This document shows, one piece after another, positions 23,101 through 38,100 of a stretch of 64,000 nt of DNA. This DNA comes from Conchocele bisecta (Eukaryota > Mollusca > Bivalvia > Lucinida > Thyasiridae), in contig CM055271.1 of the NCBI GenBank assembly GCA_029237695.1, positions 32,980,462 through 33,044,461 of the forward strand, given 5' to 3'. The position numbers and the translations under genes were made by a program. The notes under the pieces are model-generated. The model saw only the letters and a program-made list of their open reading frames with translations. It searched no databases and had not been told where the DNA came from. The number at the start of each line of letters is the position of its first letter. The stretch's first letter is position 1.

Positions 23101-26100
23101 AATATGTTTCATAAATTCAGTCAAAAGTCAGAAAATATAATTGTAAATTTTGTAAACGTATTTCATGAAATTACGCAGATGTCCGAAGGTACAAAATCAC
23201 ATGGCGTGCGTCATCTGAGACCAGACATGTTATTTTGTACCTTCGGATATGTACGTAATTTCATTAAATACGTTTACAAAATTTACAATATGTTTCATAA
23301 ATACAGTCAAAAGTTTACAAATCTTTCAGAGTACATGCGTAATTATATTCCGCATGTACTCTGAAAAATTCGTCAACTTTTGATGCCATTCACGGAAAAT
23401 ATGGTAAATTTTATAAACGTATTTCATGAAATTACGCAGATGTCCGAAGGTACAAAATCACATGGCGTGCGTCATCTGAGACCAGACATGTTATTTTGTA
23501 CCTAAGAAGATGTGCTTTTCAGGAACAATATTTACGGAAACTGTGATGTTTTCTGTTTAATGACGCCGAAATTTGACGAACTGCGTACAGCGATTGCGGA
23601 ATCAATCATCTACGTTCGACGTCAGTTGCGAACAATAATATATATTTTGTAATTATTACACAACTGCCATCATAATTGATCAGTTCCGGAAATACGCTTC
23701 AAATCGAAAACAATTTCTTTCTAAATCACCACTAATTTGTTTATTTTAATTATCATTGTATACTTTGTGAAGCGCATATAAATTTAGAATGATGTACGTA
23801 TATAATAACAACAGTGCCAAAGGTCACAATATACACCCGTCGAGGCAAGGCCAGTCAACAAGGGGAGATAAGTAATTGAAAGCCAATAGGGTTCTTCATC
23901 TTGCCTTGATAAACATGTATACTGAATTTGGTTATGATCAGTCAAGTAAAACTTGAGTTATTGCGTGGACAAGGATACAGACTGCAAAAAATAAAACTGG
24001 CCGCCAAGGGGAAATAAGTCAACGGAAATTATGAACACTGCGTCAATTTGCAACATCATTTACCAAAATATGGTAAATTTTGTAAATTTAGTTCAAGAGA
24101 TATCGCATATCTTCTTTGGTACGCAATCACATGGCTCGTCTCATATTGAATATCTGAGAAATTATCTGAGACATTATGTGAGACACGGTGCCTAATATCA
24201 TACTTGTGTAACCTCGAACGCTGGTTGTCTTACAATGTATCACGTTTGGCTCAATACGTAAACACGATCCGCAACTACCGATATAAAGGTTTCTATTAAA
24301 ATGAGCCGAATTTTACTTTAATGATCTCTTATCCCGCGCTTGCCGCTACTTCCCGCTACTTGTGGTTAAGTGATTGAGAAGAAACCGCGACAGAAGCACC
24401 CTCCAGCGGCGATGGGAATTGATCTCTATGCCTCTCCAGGGCCCATACACCGGTCTGGAGTGGCCCAGGAACGTGCATTAACGCATCTCGAGATTCCCCT
24501 CGTGGACAAGGGCGACGTTTGGGCGAATTATCCAAATAAACGTCCATCAACTCGCGGAGTGTAAGTTGTTATCAATCAAAGGCGATTGGTGAGAGTTATA
24601 ATGAGTGGTTTGGTTTCATTGATTGGGTCACGAATACTCGCGCGCCGACATCGCCCATCTACGGTGCCCCGCAGGGGACGTAGAATTCTTTCCTGCTTTA
24701 TTAATTCGTTCCTACAAAATAACAATTCGTTCCTTCAATTTAACAATTCGTTCCCACGAATTAACAATTAGTTCCCACGAATTAACAATTAGTTCCCATG
24801 AATTAACAATTCGTTCCCTCAATTTAACAGTTCGTTCCCACGAAATAACAATTCGTTCCCACGGGAATAAATTGCTAATTCTAGGGAACGAATTGTTATA
24901 TCGTGGGAACGAATTGTTAATTCGAGCGAACGAATTGTTAAATTGAGAGAGCGAATTGCTATTTCGTGGGAACGAATTAATAAAAAAAAATCTATGTCCC
25001 CTGCCGGGCTCCGTACCAATCGGATCTCCGACTATAGACGCGATACTCGAGTTGTATATTATCTTAATTTATACTAAGAGTACGGTGATCAGTTTAGGCC
25101 ATATACTATTGCTATTGGGTCGATACAACGTAGCACGATAGCACGATAACGATAGTACGATATCACGATACTACGATGGCGATAATACGAAGCCACGATG
25201 ATAGTACGATAGCACAAGTCAATGAATGCATACAAATTCATACGCAGATGCAAACGCCCCCAAACATTATAAAATGCATTTCTGTTCGAAAATGTGGTTC
25301 AAAATGTAATAAATAGGATACTCCGTCGTCTCTGTTTGAATAGCTTGAAATAATACACTCGTACTCGACGTACACTCGTGTATATTATTTCATGCTATTC
25401 AAACATATACGATGGAATATCTTCTATATATCTGGATGTAAAATGTCCTGTTCCGTACACCACCGCGATCTTTATAGATCTTACTAATACACGATAACGA
25501 CGTACAAATCACCGCGTGTATTAGTCAAAGTATATGATCACGTGGTTACAACAACAACAACAAGTACTGAAACTTCCAGAAGCCCTCCGACTCAAAGTAC
25601 GTATTCTTTAATTGTATCCTTATCATGTAACGGATTTTTATGAAATATGGCGCATCAAACGCGTCTTGTTAAGCTGCATTTGGTGGTCTCGGTACTTTGG
25701 CCCAAACGTCTGTCGTTTGTTTGCGAAGAATCGATTTCCGTATCTACTGACATTGAAATCGATTATTTGCAAAAACTACATAAGTATGTGCCGAACTCCC
25801 GGGACCACCAAATGCAGCTCATGAAGACGCGTTTGCTGCGCCATATGTCATCAAAATCCGTTTCCTATTAAAGAAAATATCAAATAATACTTACTTGGGA
25901 GTGGGCGCGCTTTCAACACTTTCAGCCATTGTTTTTGTTGTTGTAACCAGGTAACCACGTGATCATGCACCTTGCTAGTTATGCTCCGTGAAGTACCTAC
26001 CATCTTTATTCATGCTCACGTCCAGACATTTCTTGAACCTGCAGGCCTGGCACTGGTTTCGTCGGGCGAGGTCGACGGTACAGTTGCCGCTCTCCTTGCA

Positions 26101-29100
26101 CACGTAGTCGAGGTTCCGGCGGATGCTGCGCTTGAAGAAGCCCCGACAGCCGTCACAACTCTGTACGCCATAGTGCTTGCCGGACGCCTTGTCGCCGCAC
26201 ACTAGACACAGCGAGTCGCACTTCCGGCCCGGGCTCGTCTCGCCTGCAGTGGACAATTGGTTGTTTGATTGGTTATGATTGAGTTGCTGTGTCAGGTGTT
26301 AGGACCCACTTTTTACCGTTGTATCGCAATGTAAATATAATATTAAATTGTTTTCGATAACATTAAATTTTAGCATACTTTAAGGACTGACTTATTAGAT
26401 TGATTGATTGGTGTTAAACGGCATATCAACAGATAAGGTCATTGAAGGCCGGGCCAACGGGTTCGACCACGTATTTAACCTGCTGCATTTGTGGGCGGGT
26501 ATTCCAAAATCAGAACGGAATATTTACATCGAAAAACAATATAACCAGACCTGGTGCCGGGTCTATACACCACCAATGTCACTTGTCCCATTCCATTAAA
26601 GGTAATAGGATTACGAATAATCGTAATACTCACACAAGAATTCCGCCACGGAAACGGTGTCGCGCCTGCCGAGGCATTTGACCGTGAACATTACAAGTAA
26701 GTAAATGACCTTGACCTTCAGAATTTGGATGTGTGGGTGTGCATAATGAAGCATCATCCGTAGACAAACATTGATGTGAAATATTATCAAAGTCTGGCAC
26801 GCAGTTAAAGAGATATTGTGAAAAAACAACTAGAAAAAGTCGATGGCGCGCCATCGCAATATACCCACTTTCCCCAAATGCTAAGTCCGAAAGGGGGAGG
26901 TAATCCATGATGGAGGGTCGGATAAAAAATCCGAATTCACTTTGCGCATGTGCACATGATAACGAAGCTACATAGCAAATATGAGGCGCGTATGTATGAA
27001 GGTGAAAAAGTTTTTCGAGTTACAAGGAAAAAATGGGAAATTCTGAGTGGGAAAGGGGGAGGTAATCGATGATGGAGGGTCGGATCAAAAATGGGAATTC
27101 ACTTTGCGCATCTGCACATGATAACGAAGGTACATACTAAATATCAGGCGCATAGGTATGAAGGTGAAAAAGTTTTTCGAGTTACAAGGAAAAAATTGGA
27201 AATTCGGAGTCCGAAAGGGGGAGATAATCCATGATGGAGGGTCGGATGAAAAATCCGAATTCACTTTGCGCATCTGCACATGATAACGAAGCTACATAGC
27301 AAATATGAGGTGCGTAGGTATGAAGGTGAAAAAGTTTTTTCGAGTTACAAGGAAAAAATGGGAAATTCTGAGTCCGAAAGGGGGAGATAATCCATAATGG
27401 AGGGTCGGATCAAAAATCCGAATTCACTTTGCGCATCTGCACATGATAACGAAGCTACATAGCAAATATGAGGCGCGTAGGTATGAAGGTGAAAAAGTTT
27501 TTCGAGTTACAAGGAAAAAATGGGAAATTCTGAGTCCGAAAGGGGGAGATAATCCATGATGGAGGGTCGGATGAAAAATCCGAATTCACTTTGCGCATCT
27601 GCACATGATAACGAAGCTAAATAGCAAATATGAGGCGCGTAGGTATGAAGGTGAAAAAGTTTTTCGAGTTACAAGGAAAAAATGGGAAATTCTGAGTCCG
27701 AAAGGGGGAGATAATCCATGATGGAGGGTCGGATGAAAAAATCCGAATTCACTTTGCGCATCTGCACATGATAACGAAGCTACATAGCAAATATGAGGCG
27801 CGTAGGTATGAAGGTGAAAATGTTTTTCGAGTTACAAGGAAAAAATGGGAAATTCTGAGTCCGAAAGGGGGAGATAATCCATGATGGAGGGTCGGATCAA
27901 AAATCCGAATTCACTTTGCGCATCTGCACATGATAACGAAGCTACATAGCAAATATGAGGCGCGTAGGTATGAAGGTGAAAAAGTTTTTCGAGTTACAAG
28001 GAAAAAATGGGAAATTCTGAGTCCGAAAGGGGGAGATAATCCATGATGGAGGGTCGGATGAAAAATCCGAATTCACTTTGCGCATCTGCACATGATAACG
28101 AAGCTACATAGCAAATATGAGGCGCGTAGGTATGAAGGTGAAAAAGATTTTTCGAGTTACAAGGAAAAAATGGGAAATTCTGAGTCCGAAAGGGGGAGAT
28201 AATCCATAATGGAGGGTCGGATCAAAAATCCGAATTCACTTTGCGCATCTGCACATGATAACGAAGCTACATAGCAAATATGAGGCGCGTAGGTATGAAG
28301 GTGAAAAAGTTTTTCGAGTTACAAGGAAAAAATGGGAAATTCTTAGTCCGAAAGGGGGAGAATAATCCATGATGGAGGGTCGGATCAAAAATCCGAATTC
28401 ACTTTGCGCATCTGCACATGATAACGAAGCTACATACCAAATATCAGGCGCGTAGGTATGAAGGTGAAAAAGTTTTCGAGTTACAAGAAACGTGACGGAC
28501 GGACGGACGGACGTACGGACGTACGGACGGACGGACGTACGGACGGACGGACGGACGGACACCCGTGACGAAAACAATATACCCATTTTTTTTTTACAAA
28601 AAAGTGGGTATAATAACTTTAACGTATTTCTGTTACAAAACCGGTGAACATTACAAGTAAATAAATGAACTTGACCTTCAGAATTTGGATGTGGGGGTGT
28701 GCGTAATGAAGCATCATCCATAGACAAACATTGATGTGAAATATTATGAAAGTGTGGCAAGGGGTTAAAGAGATATTGTGAAAAAACAATAACTTTAACG
28801 CATTTCTGTTACAAAACCGGTGAACATTACAAGTAAATAAATGACCTTGAAGTTCAGAATTTGGATGTGCGGGTGTGCGTAATGAAGCATCATCCATAGA
28901 CAAACATTGATGTGAAATATTATCAAAGTCTGGCAAGCGGTTAAAGAGATATTGTGAAAAAACAATAACTTTAATGCATACCTGTTACAAAACCGTTGAG
29001 CATTACAAGTAAATAAATGACCTTGACCTTCACAATTTGGATGTGGGGGTGTGCGTAATGAAGCATCATCCATAGACAAACATTGATGTGAAATATTATC

Positions 29101-32100
29101 AAAGTCTGGCAAGGGGTTAAAGAGATATTGTGAAAAACCAATAACTTTAAAGCATTCCTGTTACAAAACCGTTGAACATTACAAGTAAATAAATGACCTT
29201 GACCTTCACAATTTGGATGTGGGGGTGTGCGTAATGAAGCATCATCCCTAGACAAACATTGATGTGAAATATTATCAAAGTCTGGCAAGGGGTTAAAGAG
29301 ATATTGTGAAAAAACAATAACTTTAAAGCATTCCTGTTACAAAACCGGTGAACATTACAAGTAAATAAATGACCTTGATCTTCAGAATTTGGATGTGGGG
29401 GTGTTCGTAATGAAACATCATCCCTAGACAAACATTGATGTGAAATATTATCAAAGTCTGGCAACGACGACGGAAAAAGCGACGACGACGACGGAAAAAG
29501 CGCCGACTATAGTCGCACCTCTGCTAAAGCAGGCGCGACAAAAATGGGTATAACCAGATTTAACTGTCACATACAATAATGCCAACGACGTACGTGAGGG
29601 CCAAACCAGAGGGCAGTCACTAAGCTTCGTACGACTAAAATGTTCGTAAGCACAACATTATGATAGTCTGTAAATTGCTCATTAGCAGTGTTTTCTTGTA
29701 AACAATTATTGCATTTACATGTATTGAGCATAGGCTGCATATGCAGCCTATGTTCAATAAATGTAAATACATCAATTGAAATTTACAGACGATCCTGAAT
29801 TTGCACTTACGAACATTTTAGTCTTAACAAGTTTAGTGAAACGGGCCCCAGGTCTCCTGTCGGTATTCCGGTAATAATGAACCCCGATCGTTAAATTACC
29901 TATCGCATGCTCCCACCTGCCACCCACCTGACTTTATAGAATATGACCTTTAGTTTCAAATGTAGTAGCATCATACATGTGACTGCATATCAATATAAAG
30001 TATATCCGCCATTTTAGTTTGTACATGCTATCAGACAGTTTGCATCACTTGTAGCGTTTGACACATACAACAAATAATATGGCAGAAAATCGAATGCAAT
30101 TTGGTGCAATACGTCCCAGATATATATGACGATAAAGTCCTATAAATACACAAAATACAGACTACACAAAAAAAAAGATAGTTGAGCTTTTCTATCATCA
30201 CTCACAAAATATACAATGGACCCTTTTCAATGGGTAAAATGTCAAACTGATGCACTGTATATTACTAGAAGTACATCTGCCACAAGCAAATACTTATTTA
30301 CTCGCATAGTAGGCAAGTAAACGATGGCCGACATGGCAACTGCATACACCGTGTAGGCTATAGTGAGAACAGAATATTCACATTTATTATATACCTACCC
30401 ATGAAATACATAGTTATACGATGTAAATACAAGTCGTATGTTCTCATCGATGAAATAAACAACTTCCGGTGAAAATACGACTACTTCCGCTATCTATATT
30501 CATAACGCGCACCTGCAGTGCCGGACTGCAAATAGGCTGCAAACACACATTCTACCGTATACAGTCTAAAAAAAACAGCTAATTTCCGTGGAGCGGTATA
30601 TAATAAATAGAATATTCATATTTTTGCAACGAATATGACATATATGTTCATCTCGTGGTGTGACATGTCCATAGTTCACTCGTGCCTAACGGCACTTGTG
30701 AAATATGGACATTCCACACCACTCGATGAACATATATGTCATATTCGTTGCAAAAATATGAATATCCTCTATGTAATATATGTTATGTATATATTCCAAC
30801 ACATTTACGAAGCAATTATGCATGAATCATAGGATGATCCGGGGTTTTCTAATGTTGTCTCTAGAATAGGGAATACGAGGCTCGTTTATTATAGGAATGA
30901 ATGGCCTTTTTGTGGAATTTATCGGGGTATACACTTGGAAAAGTCGCGGGAATACTGGACGAAGGCCGGAAGGCCTCGTCCAGTATTCCCGCGACTTTTC
31001 CAAGTTTATATCCCCGATAAATTCCACAAAAAGGCCATTCATTCCTTATAATTCCAGCATTTGAAATAAATTCATCAAGAAAATGTGTTTATTTTCCGTT
31101 TTCTTAAGAATTATTTTAACTGCGCCTCACGGTTACGGAAAGTAGTTCGGCATGGGAGTTTACTGGGATATAAATTTTGGACAGAGACTTGCTACGGGCC
31201 AATCAAATGTTGGGGAATTTTGTAAATATTTTTGTGCTGGAATTATCAGGCAATGCATACGTAGAAAAGGTGAAAGTGGAAATGGGTTTTACGTACCAGC
31301 AACAGTTAATATCATATAGAGACGGGACCATCGTTAACAGTCTCATCCGACAGACCAGCGGGATGGAAATACAATGTTAGAATGTTTCACAACTACGATG
31401 AGGATTGAACTCACAGCTTTCAATAATGAAGTCCAATACAATATCCCCTAGGCCACGGCCCATCCCTGAAATACGTAGGAATTCATACCGTTTCAGGGAC
31501 GAGTCTGGGGGCCGTTTCACTAAACTTCGTAAGACCAAAATGTTCGTAAGTGAAAATTTAGAATCGTCTGGAAATGTCAATTGATGGATTTACATTTATT
31601 GAGCATAGGCTGCATATGCAGCCTATGCTCAATAAATGTAAATCCAATAATTTGTTTCAAGAAAACATTGTTAATGTGGAATTTACAGACTATCATAATT
31701 TTGCACTTACGAACATTTTAGTCGTACGAAGTTTAGTGAAATGGCCCCCCAGGTGTACTAGAGTGTCCTTTCATAAAGAATACCAGACTACTGTCTGTTT
31801 CACGAAAGCTGCCCAAATGTTACGGCTATATAAACAATTCAAAAACAAGATTTCTTTTGATAATATTAAATTAAAGGAAAAATTAAGAATGAGCCTTCTT
31901 TTTATTTCGTGAAATTTGGTCAAATATTGATTTTATTTCGAAAACAAAATTTCCCCATGTTAAATCCCCATAGACATCTTCACGGAGTGTCTCTATGGGG
32001 ATTTAACATGGGGAAATATTTTTGAATTTTAGAAATACTGGACCGATTTTTAAAATTTAACTTTTGTTTTATTAGTTAGATCATATCCAAGCTATCTAGT

Positions 32101-35100
32101 CAGGTTTCGGAGTCAATTTCCAAATTTTTTCGTTTTTTTACTAATCCCACACTCCTTTACCTCTTTTTCCCCCATGTTAAATTCCCATAGACAAATCAAT
32201 TTTTCGTAATAAAACCAATATTTGACCGAATTTCACGAAATAAAAAGAAGGCTCATTCTTAAATTTTCCTTTAATTTAATATTATCGAAAATAATATTGT
32301 TTTTGAATTGTCTATATAGCCGTAAAATTTGGACAGCTTTCGTGAAACAGACAGTAGTGTCTTTAGTTACCATGCCTTAGATGTACATGCCCGCTCATTA
32401 GGCGCAAACTGCTCTTTATAGGAATTAAATCAGGTAGTTTTGTATATTAAGTAGATATGAAATTTTCTGGCAAAATAAACATTTATTCACCATTACCCCA
32501 CGTATTGATTGGCATTATTATACATTTAAATCAGATGTAAATGTCCACACAGATATCAGGGGCGATAACCGTGTTTCCTTAAAATGTTAACGGACATTAC
32601 TATTTATTCTCTGTAAATATGTTTTTATCTGCAATGATCATACTTTATAATCTGCCGAAAATATTATTTTTTCAGGTGTCGCATTTAATTAGTATAAATA
32701 ATTAAAAATAGCGTGCCTCATTTGCATATGAAAATAGCCTGATACCACCGCGAGTCACTATCAGTAAAATAAATAGCGACACAATTATACACTTATGTAA
32801 TTCCCATAAAGAACAGTTTGTACCTACTGCATGTATCTTTAATATCAGGCAAACTTGGAAATGCGTACGAGTTCCACAGCTCGTTGAGGGACCGAGCCTG
32901 TAAAAGTTATGTCAAGACACTAGCATGGTATTTTGGGGGGGTCAAAAAATCAGAACGGAATATTTACATAGAGAAAAAATGTATTCAGCTCTGAAATTTG
33001 AATAAACTGACCTGGTGCCAGGTCCATACCACCCCAAAGTCACTTTTCCCCTTCCCCTAAAATAGGATTACGAATAATCGTAATACTTACATAAGGGATA
33101 TAACACATTCAACTGTCACATACTAAATGTCAAAGACGTATGTGAGGGCCAAACCAGGGGCCCGTTTCACTAAACTTCGTACGACTAAAATGTTCGTAAG
33201 TGCAAATTTAGGATCCTCTGTAAATTTCAATTGATGGATTTACATTTATTGAGCATAGGCTGCATATGCAGCCTATGCTCAATAAATGTAAATCCAATAA
33301 TTGTTTACAAGAAAGCATAATTAATGTGAACTTTACAGACAATCACAATGTTGCACTTACGAACATTTTAGTCGTACGAAGTTTAGTGAAAAGGGCGCCA
33401 GGTCTCCAGTCATGATTCCGGTAAGGATGAACTCCGATTGTTAAATTACCCATCGCTTGCTCCCACCTGCCACCCACCTCTAAACCGGACAGAACGATAT
33501 GTTAGTTGTACTTAATTTTGCCATTTACATCCAATGATAATGTATGTTCATGATCGCAAAGCATCCACGCGTTTCTTGAAATAGTCATCTGTCTGTTTTA
33601 CAGTGGAAAATCTCTAAACCCGACACACTGGGGACCTCCCAGTGTGTCTGGTTTAGAGATGTTCCACTGTAACAGGGTTCCTTGAAAAGAACGCAGACTT
33701 GTTCACGCTGTGTCACTACACCGATACTATTCGGTAGTGGCATGTGACGTCGGTCAACCAATGAAACGCCAGGGATAGTAGTTTTGAATCGCTGTGACCC
33801 GGATGTGGGTATAATCTAGTGAATGCGGGATACGATCATTATATGTAGTTATCATTCAGTGTGTAGCAGGTCAATGCAAAGCTTGCTACCTGATAAAATG
33901 CATTTATGCGCGCAAAAACATGTGGGTTGTGGTTTATGAATGTGTGATGTTTCATGAAACTACATGGATTTCAAAGGGTGTTCAAGTTCGGGGGGCCGTT
34001 TCACTAAACTTCGTACAATTAAAATGTTCGTAAGTGCAAATTTAGGATCGTCTGGAAATTCCAATTGATGGATTTGCATTTATTGAGCATATGCAGCCTC
34101 TGTTCAATAAATGTAAACCCATTAAATACTTACAAGAAAACATTGTTAATGTGAAATTTACAGACTACCAAAGTTGTCACTTACGAACATTTTAGTCGTA
34201 CGAACTTTAATGAAACGTCCCCCGGGTACGAACAAGACTGTTACAGCGGCGGATGAGGCGGCACCGGAACGACGTCAAATCCGTACTAGCGCCCGACTTA
34301 CACTATCTTATATACATTACAAACAAACAAGAAAACTGAATAATACATGTACTAATTAATAATTATACAAACCTAAAACACGAGGCAAACAATTTCACAA
34401 GCTCGCACATGACCAGTCACGACAAAAATGGCTTATTAACCTGTGTTTCATTATCATACAATTGAATTTCTTATATTTAAGGGTGGGAAATGGCTCGAAG
34501 ACCTTCCATACCCGGGCATGTGCCCGTAAATGATCAGGCCAATGGCCGTTGTCCCATTTGTTTCCGAATTTACTAATATATGCGATACAGTCGAAATATG
34601 TGCATTAAATGAAGGAGACGATGAGGCGGTGAGTTTAACCTAATTAGTTCATTCTCCTATTGCACAATGCCGATATGTCAGACCGTGAAGAAGGCCGAGT
34701 GTGCGTGCACATGATATATGGATACTCAGCCGTTGCATTGTTATATTACCTGCTAATGCTATTAGAGGGTTGGACGAGGCAAGACAGACCAAGCAGAGAC
34801 GGATCCACGTGATATGGACAAATCCAACGCCCACAGACGAGCAACAGCGCAGGCTCATTATCATAACACATCATTGAAGCTTTATACCGATTTACCTACC
34901 CTAGTTTCTCGACCAATGAAAGAACGGCACTTTGTCTCAATTAATCGCATATTGCGACGCTTTCGCAAATATGTATTAAATTAATGATTAAATGTTCAGC
35001 GCTATATTTAGAACTGATTGTATGCATTGTTGTCATCAGTTCACGAGACTCAAAGCATATTACCGCCCACACACGCTCTCACTTCGTTTCACACAGCCAA

Positions 35101-38100
35101 TCACATACTAGTATAGCGATTCGAAATCACTGTTAGGGGCGGAGCTTCGCGATTTGGCTGGGTAAACGATAAGTACGTTATAGTTCACATATTGAATGTT
35201 TAATAAATTAATTTCGTAGCGAGCTACGAAATTAAATTTATTAAACATTCAATATATGAAATATAACTATTAAGTATAGCTACACGTTTCCTGCGTTATA
35301 GGAAATATGTTGCAATATATCGCTACACCACAGTCAACGGTAAACATAATGCGGAATAACATTTCAATTTCGCGCACTAATATATAGAATTAAGCTGCAG
35401 AGTGTTGACATTCATACTTCGCTATATTGTTAGTTAGAGAACATTCTACAATACGAGACAAACATATGATAAACTCACCTAATAAAGTGTGTAATAGCAA
35501 ACAGTTTAGGTCACTCTCCACGATGTAGAAAGTAAACAAAGAACGCTTAACACGCAAATTTGGAAATACTACTCCGTGACAACACTTACGTAACGCATTG
35601 TAATGTAATGTAATGTAATGTAATGTAATGTAATGTAATGTAATGTAATGTAATGTAATGTAATGAGAGTTATGTACTCCGAACTAACCGATGTATAGTG
35701 TTCGTTGGAGATGTATTCCATTACAACACGGCGAATTATCGTTTTCCTTGATCTGTAGCCGATTTCACCAACATTGCAAAGGATACTTATCTAGCAAAGT
35801 ATACTTTAAGGGAGTAATCATTAATTTTTCCCGAAATGCATTATTTCATATAGAACTAACGACTGCATATATTTGATGATTAAAAGTATTGAGAATTATT
35901 ATACTGAATTTATTACATTATCACAGCCAAAATGGCTGTGATAATGTAATAAATTCAGTATAATAAAAATTTATAAATTTATCTTTAAATTGAAAATTTC
36001 TCCCTCAAAGTATACTTTGCTAGATAAGTATACTTTGCAATGTTGGTGAAATAGGCTACTGGATCAACAGCGGCTATCATGACAAACACTGCCCACATAT
36101 TCACGTGTGAACTCGACAATATGCCACAATTGGACAATATACGTGTATAAACAAACAACTACTACAATACGTAACAAACTATTATTAATTCAAATACATG
36201 TACTGCAAAACAATTAAAGAAACATTTGATCCAAAACAAAACTGCTTTATCAACCGTTTCTGTAAAGGCCCAGACATAAAGAGGCTTAAAGGGGCATATC
36301 AGGATTTTTTGAGAGAAAAAAAAGAAGAAAAAAAGAAAAAACGTGTTTTCATCATGGCCCTGTATAAAGTGGTCTAATTGACGATATATATCGTCAATTA
36401 GACCACTTTACACAGGGCCATGATGAAAACACGTTGTTTTTTTTATATATATATATATTACGATACTAGTACGCTGTGTTATTTATATAGGTACATATAA
36501 ATATCGGATTTCCTATATTGTTGCGCTCAACAAGATAGAACATCTGATACTTATGTACCGATATCGGTGTAAACTGAAACAACCCAGCCGTCCTAGTATC
36601 ATCATATATCTTCAACAAGAACTGACATCGTTACATGAAGCGAATCCCCTCGCCGGCAGCCTTAATACAAACATTATAAACAAGAAATGCGTATGTCGAA
36701 CGCGGATGCCACCTGCAGCATATTTGAGAAACTGTGACAAAGTGGTTAACCGAAAAGTGTGACGGCCGGACAGACAGACGGACGGACAGACGGACAGACG
36801 GACGGTCCAAACACTATATGCCACCCGTTTCTTCGAAACCCGGTGGCATAAAAATGAAAAATCCTCAGTGACCTTGACCTTGGGCAGCATCCCTAGACAC
36901 ACATTGTGGCCCAATATTATCAAAATCGGTTAAGCGGTTCATCAGTTATTGAAAAAAGAAAAACACTTTAACATTTTTGCCTTACAATGTGAACACAAAT
37001 ACTCGGTGACGACCTTGACCTTGGGCGGTCGGACGTGGCTCGTATGAAAAACAAAGCACCATCTATAGACCCACATTGTGGCCAAATATTATCAAAATTG
37101 GAGAAGCTGTTAATGAGTTATTGAAAAATGAAACTAACGTACGTACGTATGTATGTACATGGACTAACGCTATACGACAAGGATACAGAGTGCGAAAATT
37201 AAAGATGGCCGCCATGGGGAGATAAGTCATCAAAATCAATAGGAGTCTTTGTCTTGCCGTGATAAACATGTACAGTGGAACCTCTCTACAACAGCCACCC
37301 ATGGGAAGACGCAAAATTGTCTGTTATAGAGAGGTGGCTGTTGTAGGGAGGTTAATGCTGAATTAAATTTTATCGTCTGATGTTTATTTATTTTCTTCAA
37401 TAATTCTCAATAAAACATGTTTTGACAGCATTTTAGAATCATTTCCAATGGAAATGATTCTAAAGTGCTGTCAAAACATGTTTTTATTCAGAAAGAACGC
37501 AAAATCAACATCAGACGACAATTGTCATGCTCAGCAGTCTAAGGGTTAGATATAGAGGAAATCATCCATTTGGGATATAAAATAGCGGCTGTTACAGAGA
37601 GGGTGTTGTTGTAGAGAGGTGGCCGTTCGGGGAGGTTCGACTGTATAACGAATTTGGTTACACTCCGTCAAGTTGAACTCTTTGTTATTGCGTGGACAAG
37701 CTGTGACCGCCCACCCTCTCACCCGCCGCCCGTACAAGGTGAATACATAATACGTCCGGTTTTTTTAAACGGGCGTATAATGTAGAGAATAGTAGGTTAG
37801 TGCCGTGAATGGGACAAAACTATCTGGCAAGGCTCAGGAAACGGGATGGGCGAGGCTCTGCCGAGCACATCCCGTTTCCGTGCCGCGCCAGATATTTTTT
37901 CCCATTCACGGCACTAACCTACTATTCTAGTTATCCCGTCAACACCTACAAATGGCTGTAAAATGCAAAAATTGTATTGACTGGATATCAAAAATGTTTC
38001 ACGGCACCGTGTTTCACGGCACATACGCACTGTGTTGACGGGATGAAATGTAATTGTAGATTCGAAAAAAAAATGCTGAACCCTAATTGTGTTAAAATGT

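Larger units (their letters stand above)
21102..26000 (-). other. Intron 2 (4.9 kb)
   Basis: From the donor end it holds D3 (25526-25973), a hairpin at 25340-25428, element M3 (24660-25015), AT-rich inverted repeats at 22.8-23.7 kb, a SINE-like copy (22308-22760), A4 (21923-22210), G2 (21551-21796) and D2 (21187-21516). Confidence 0.85.

Noticed and set aside
24370..24564. Start [10 protein letters not shown] suggested a glutathione transferase first exon
   Set aside because: Only about ten residues resemble the family. The conserved continuation is absent, so it was kept only as an unassigned stretch.
28619..29464. Five 105-codon frames beginning [10 protein letters not shown], a possible gene family
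   Set aside because: They recur at exactly the 176-bp unit spacing and overlap each other, so they are repeat artefacts.
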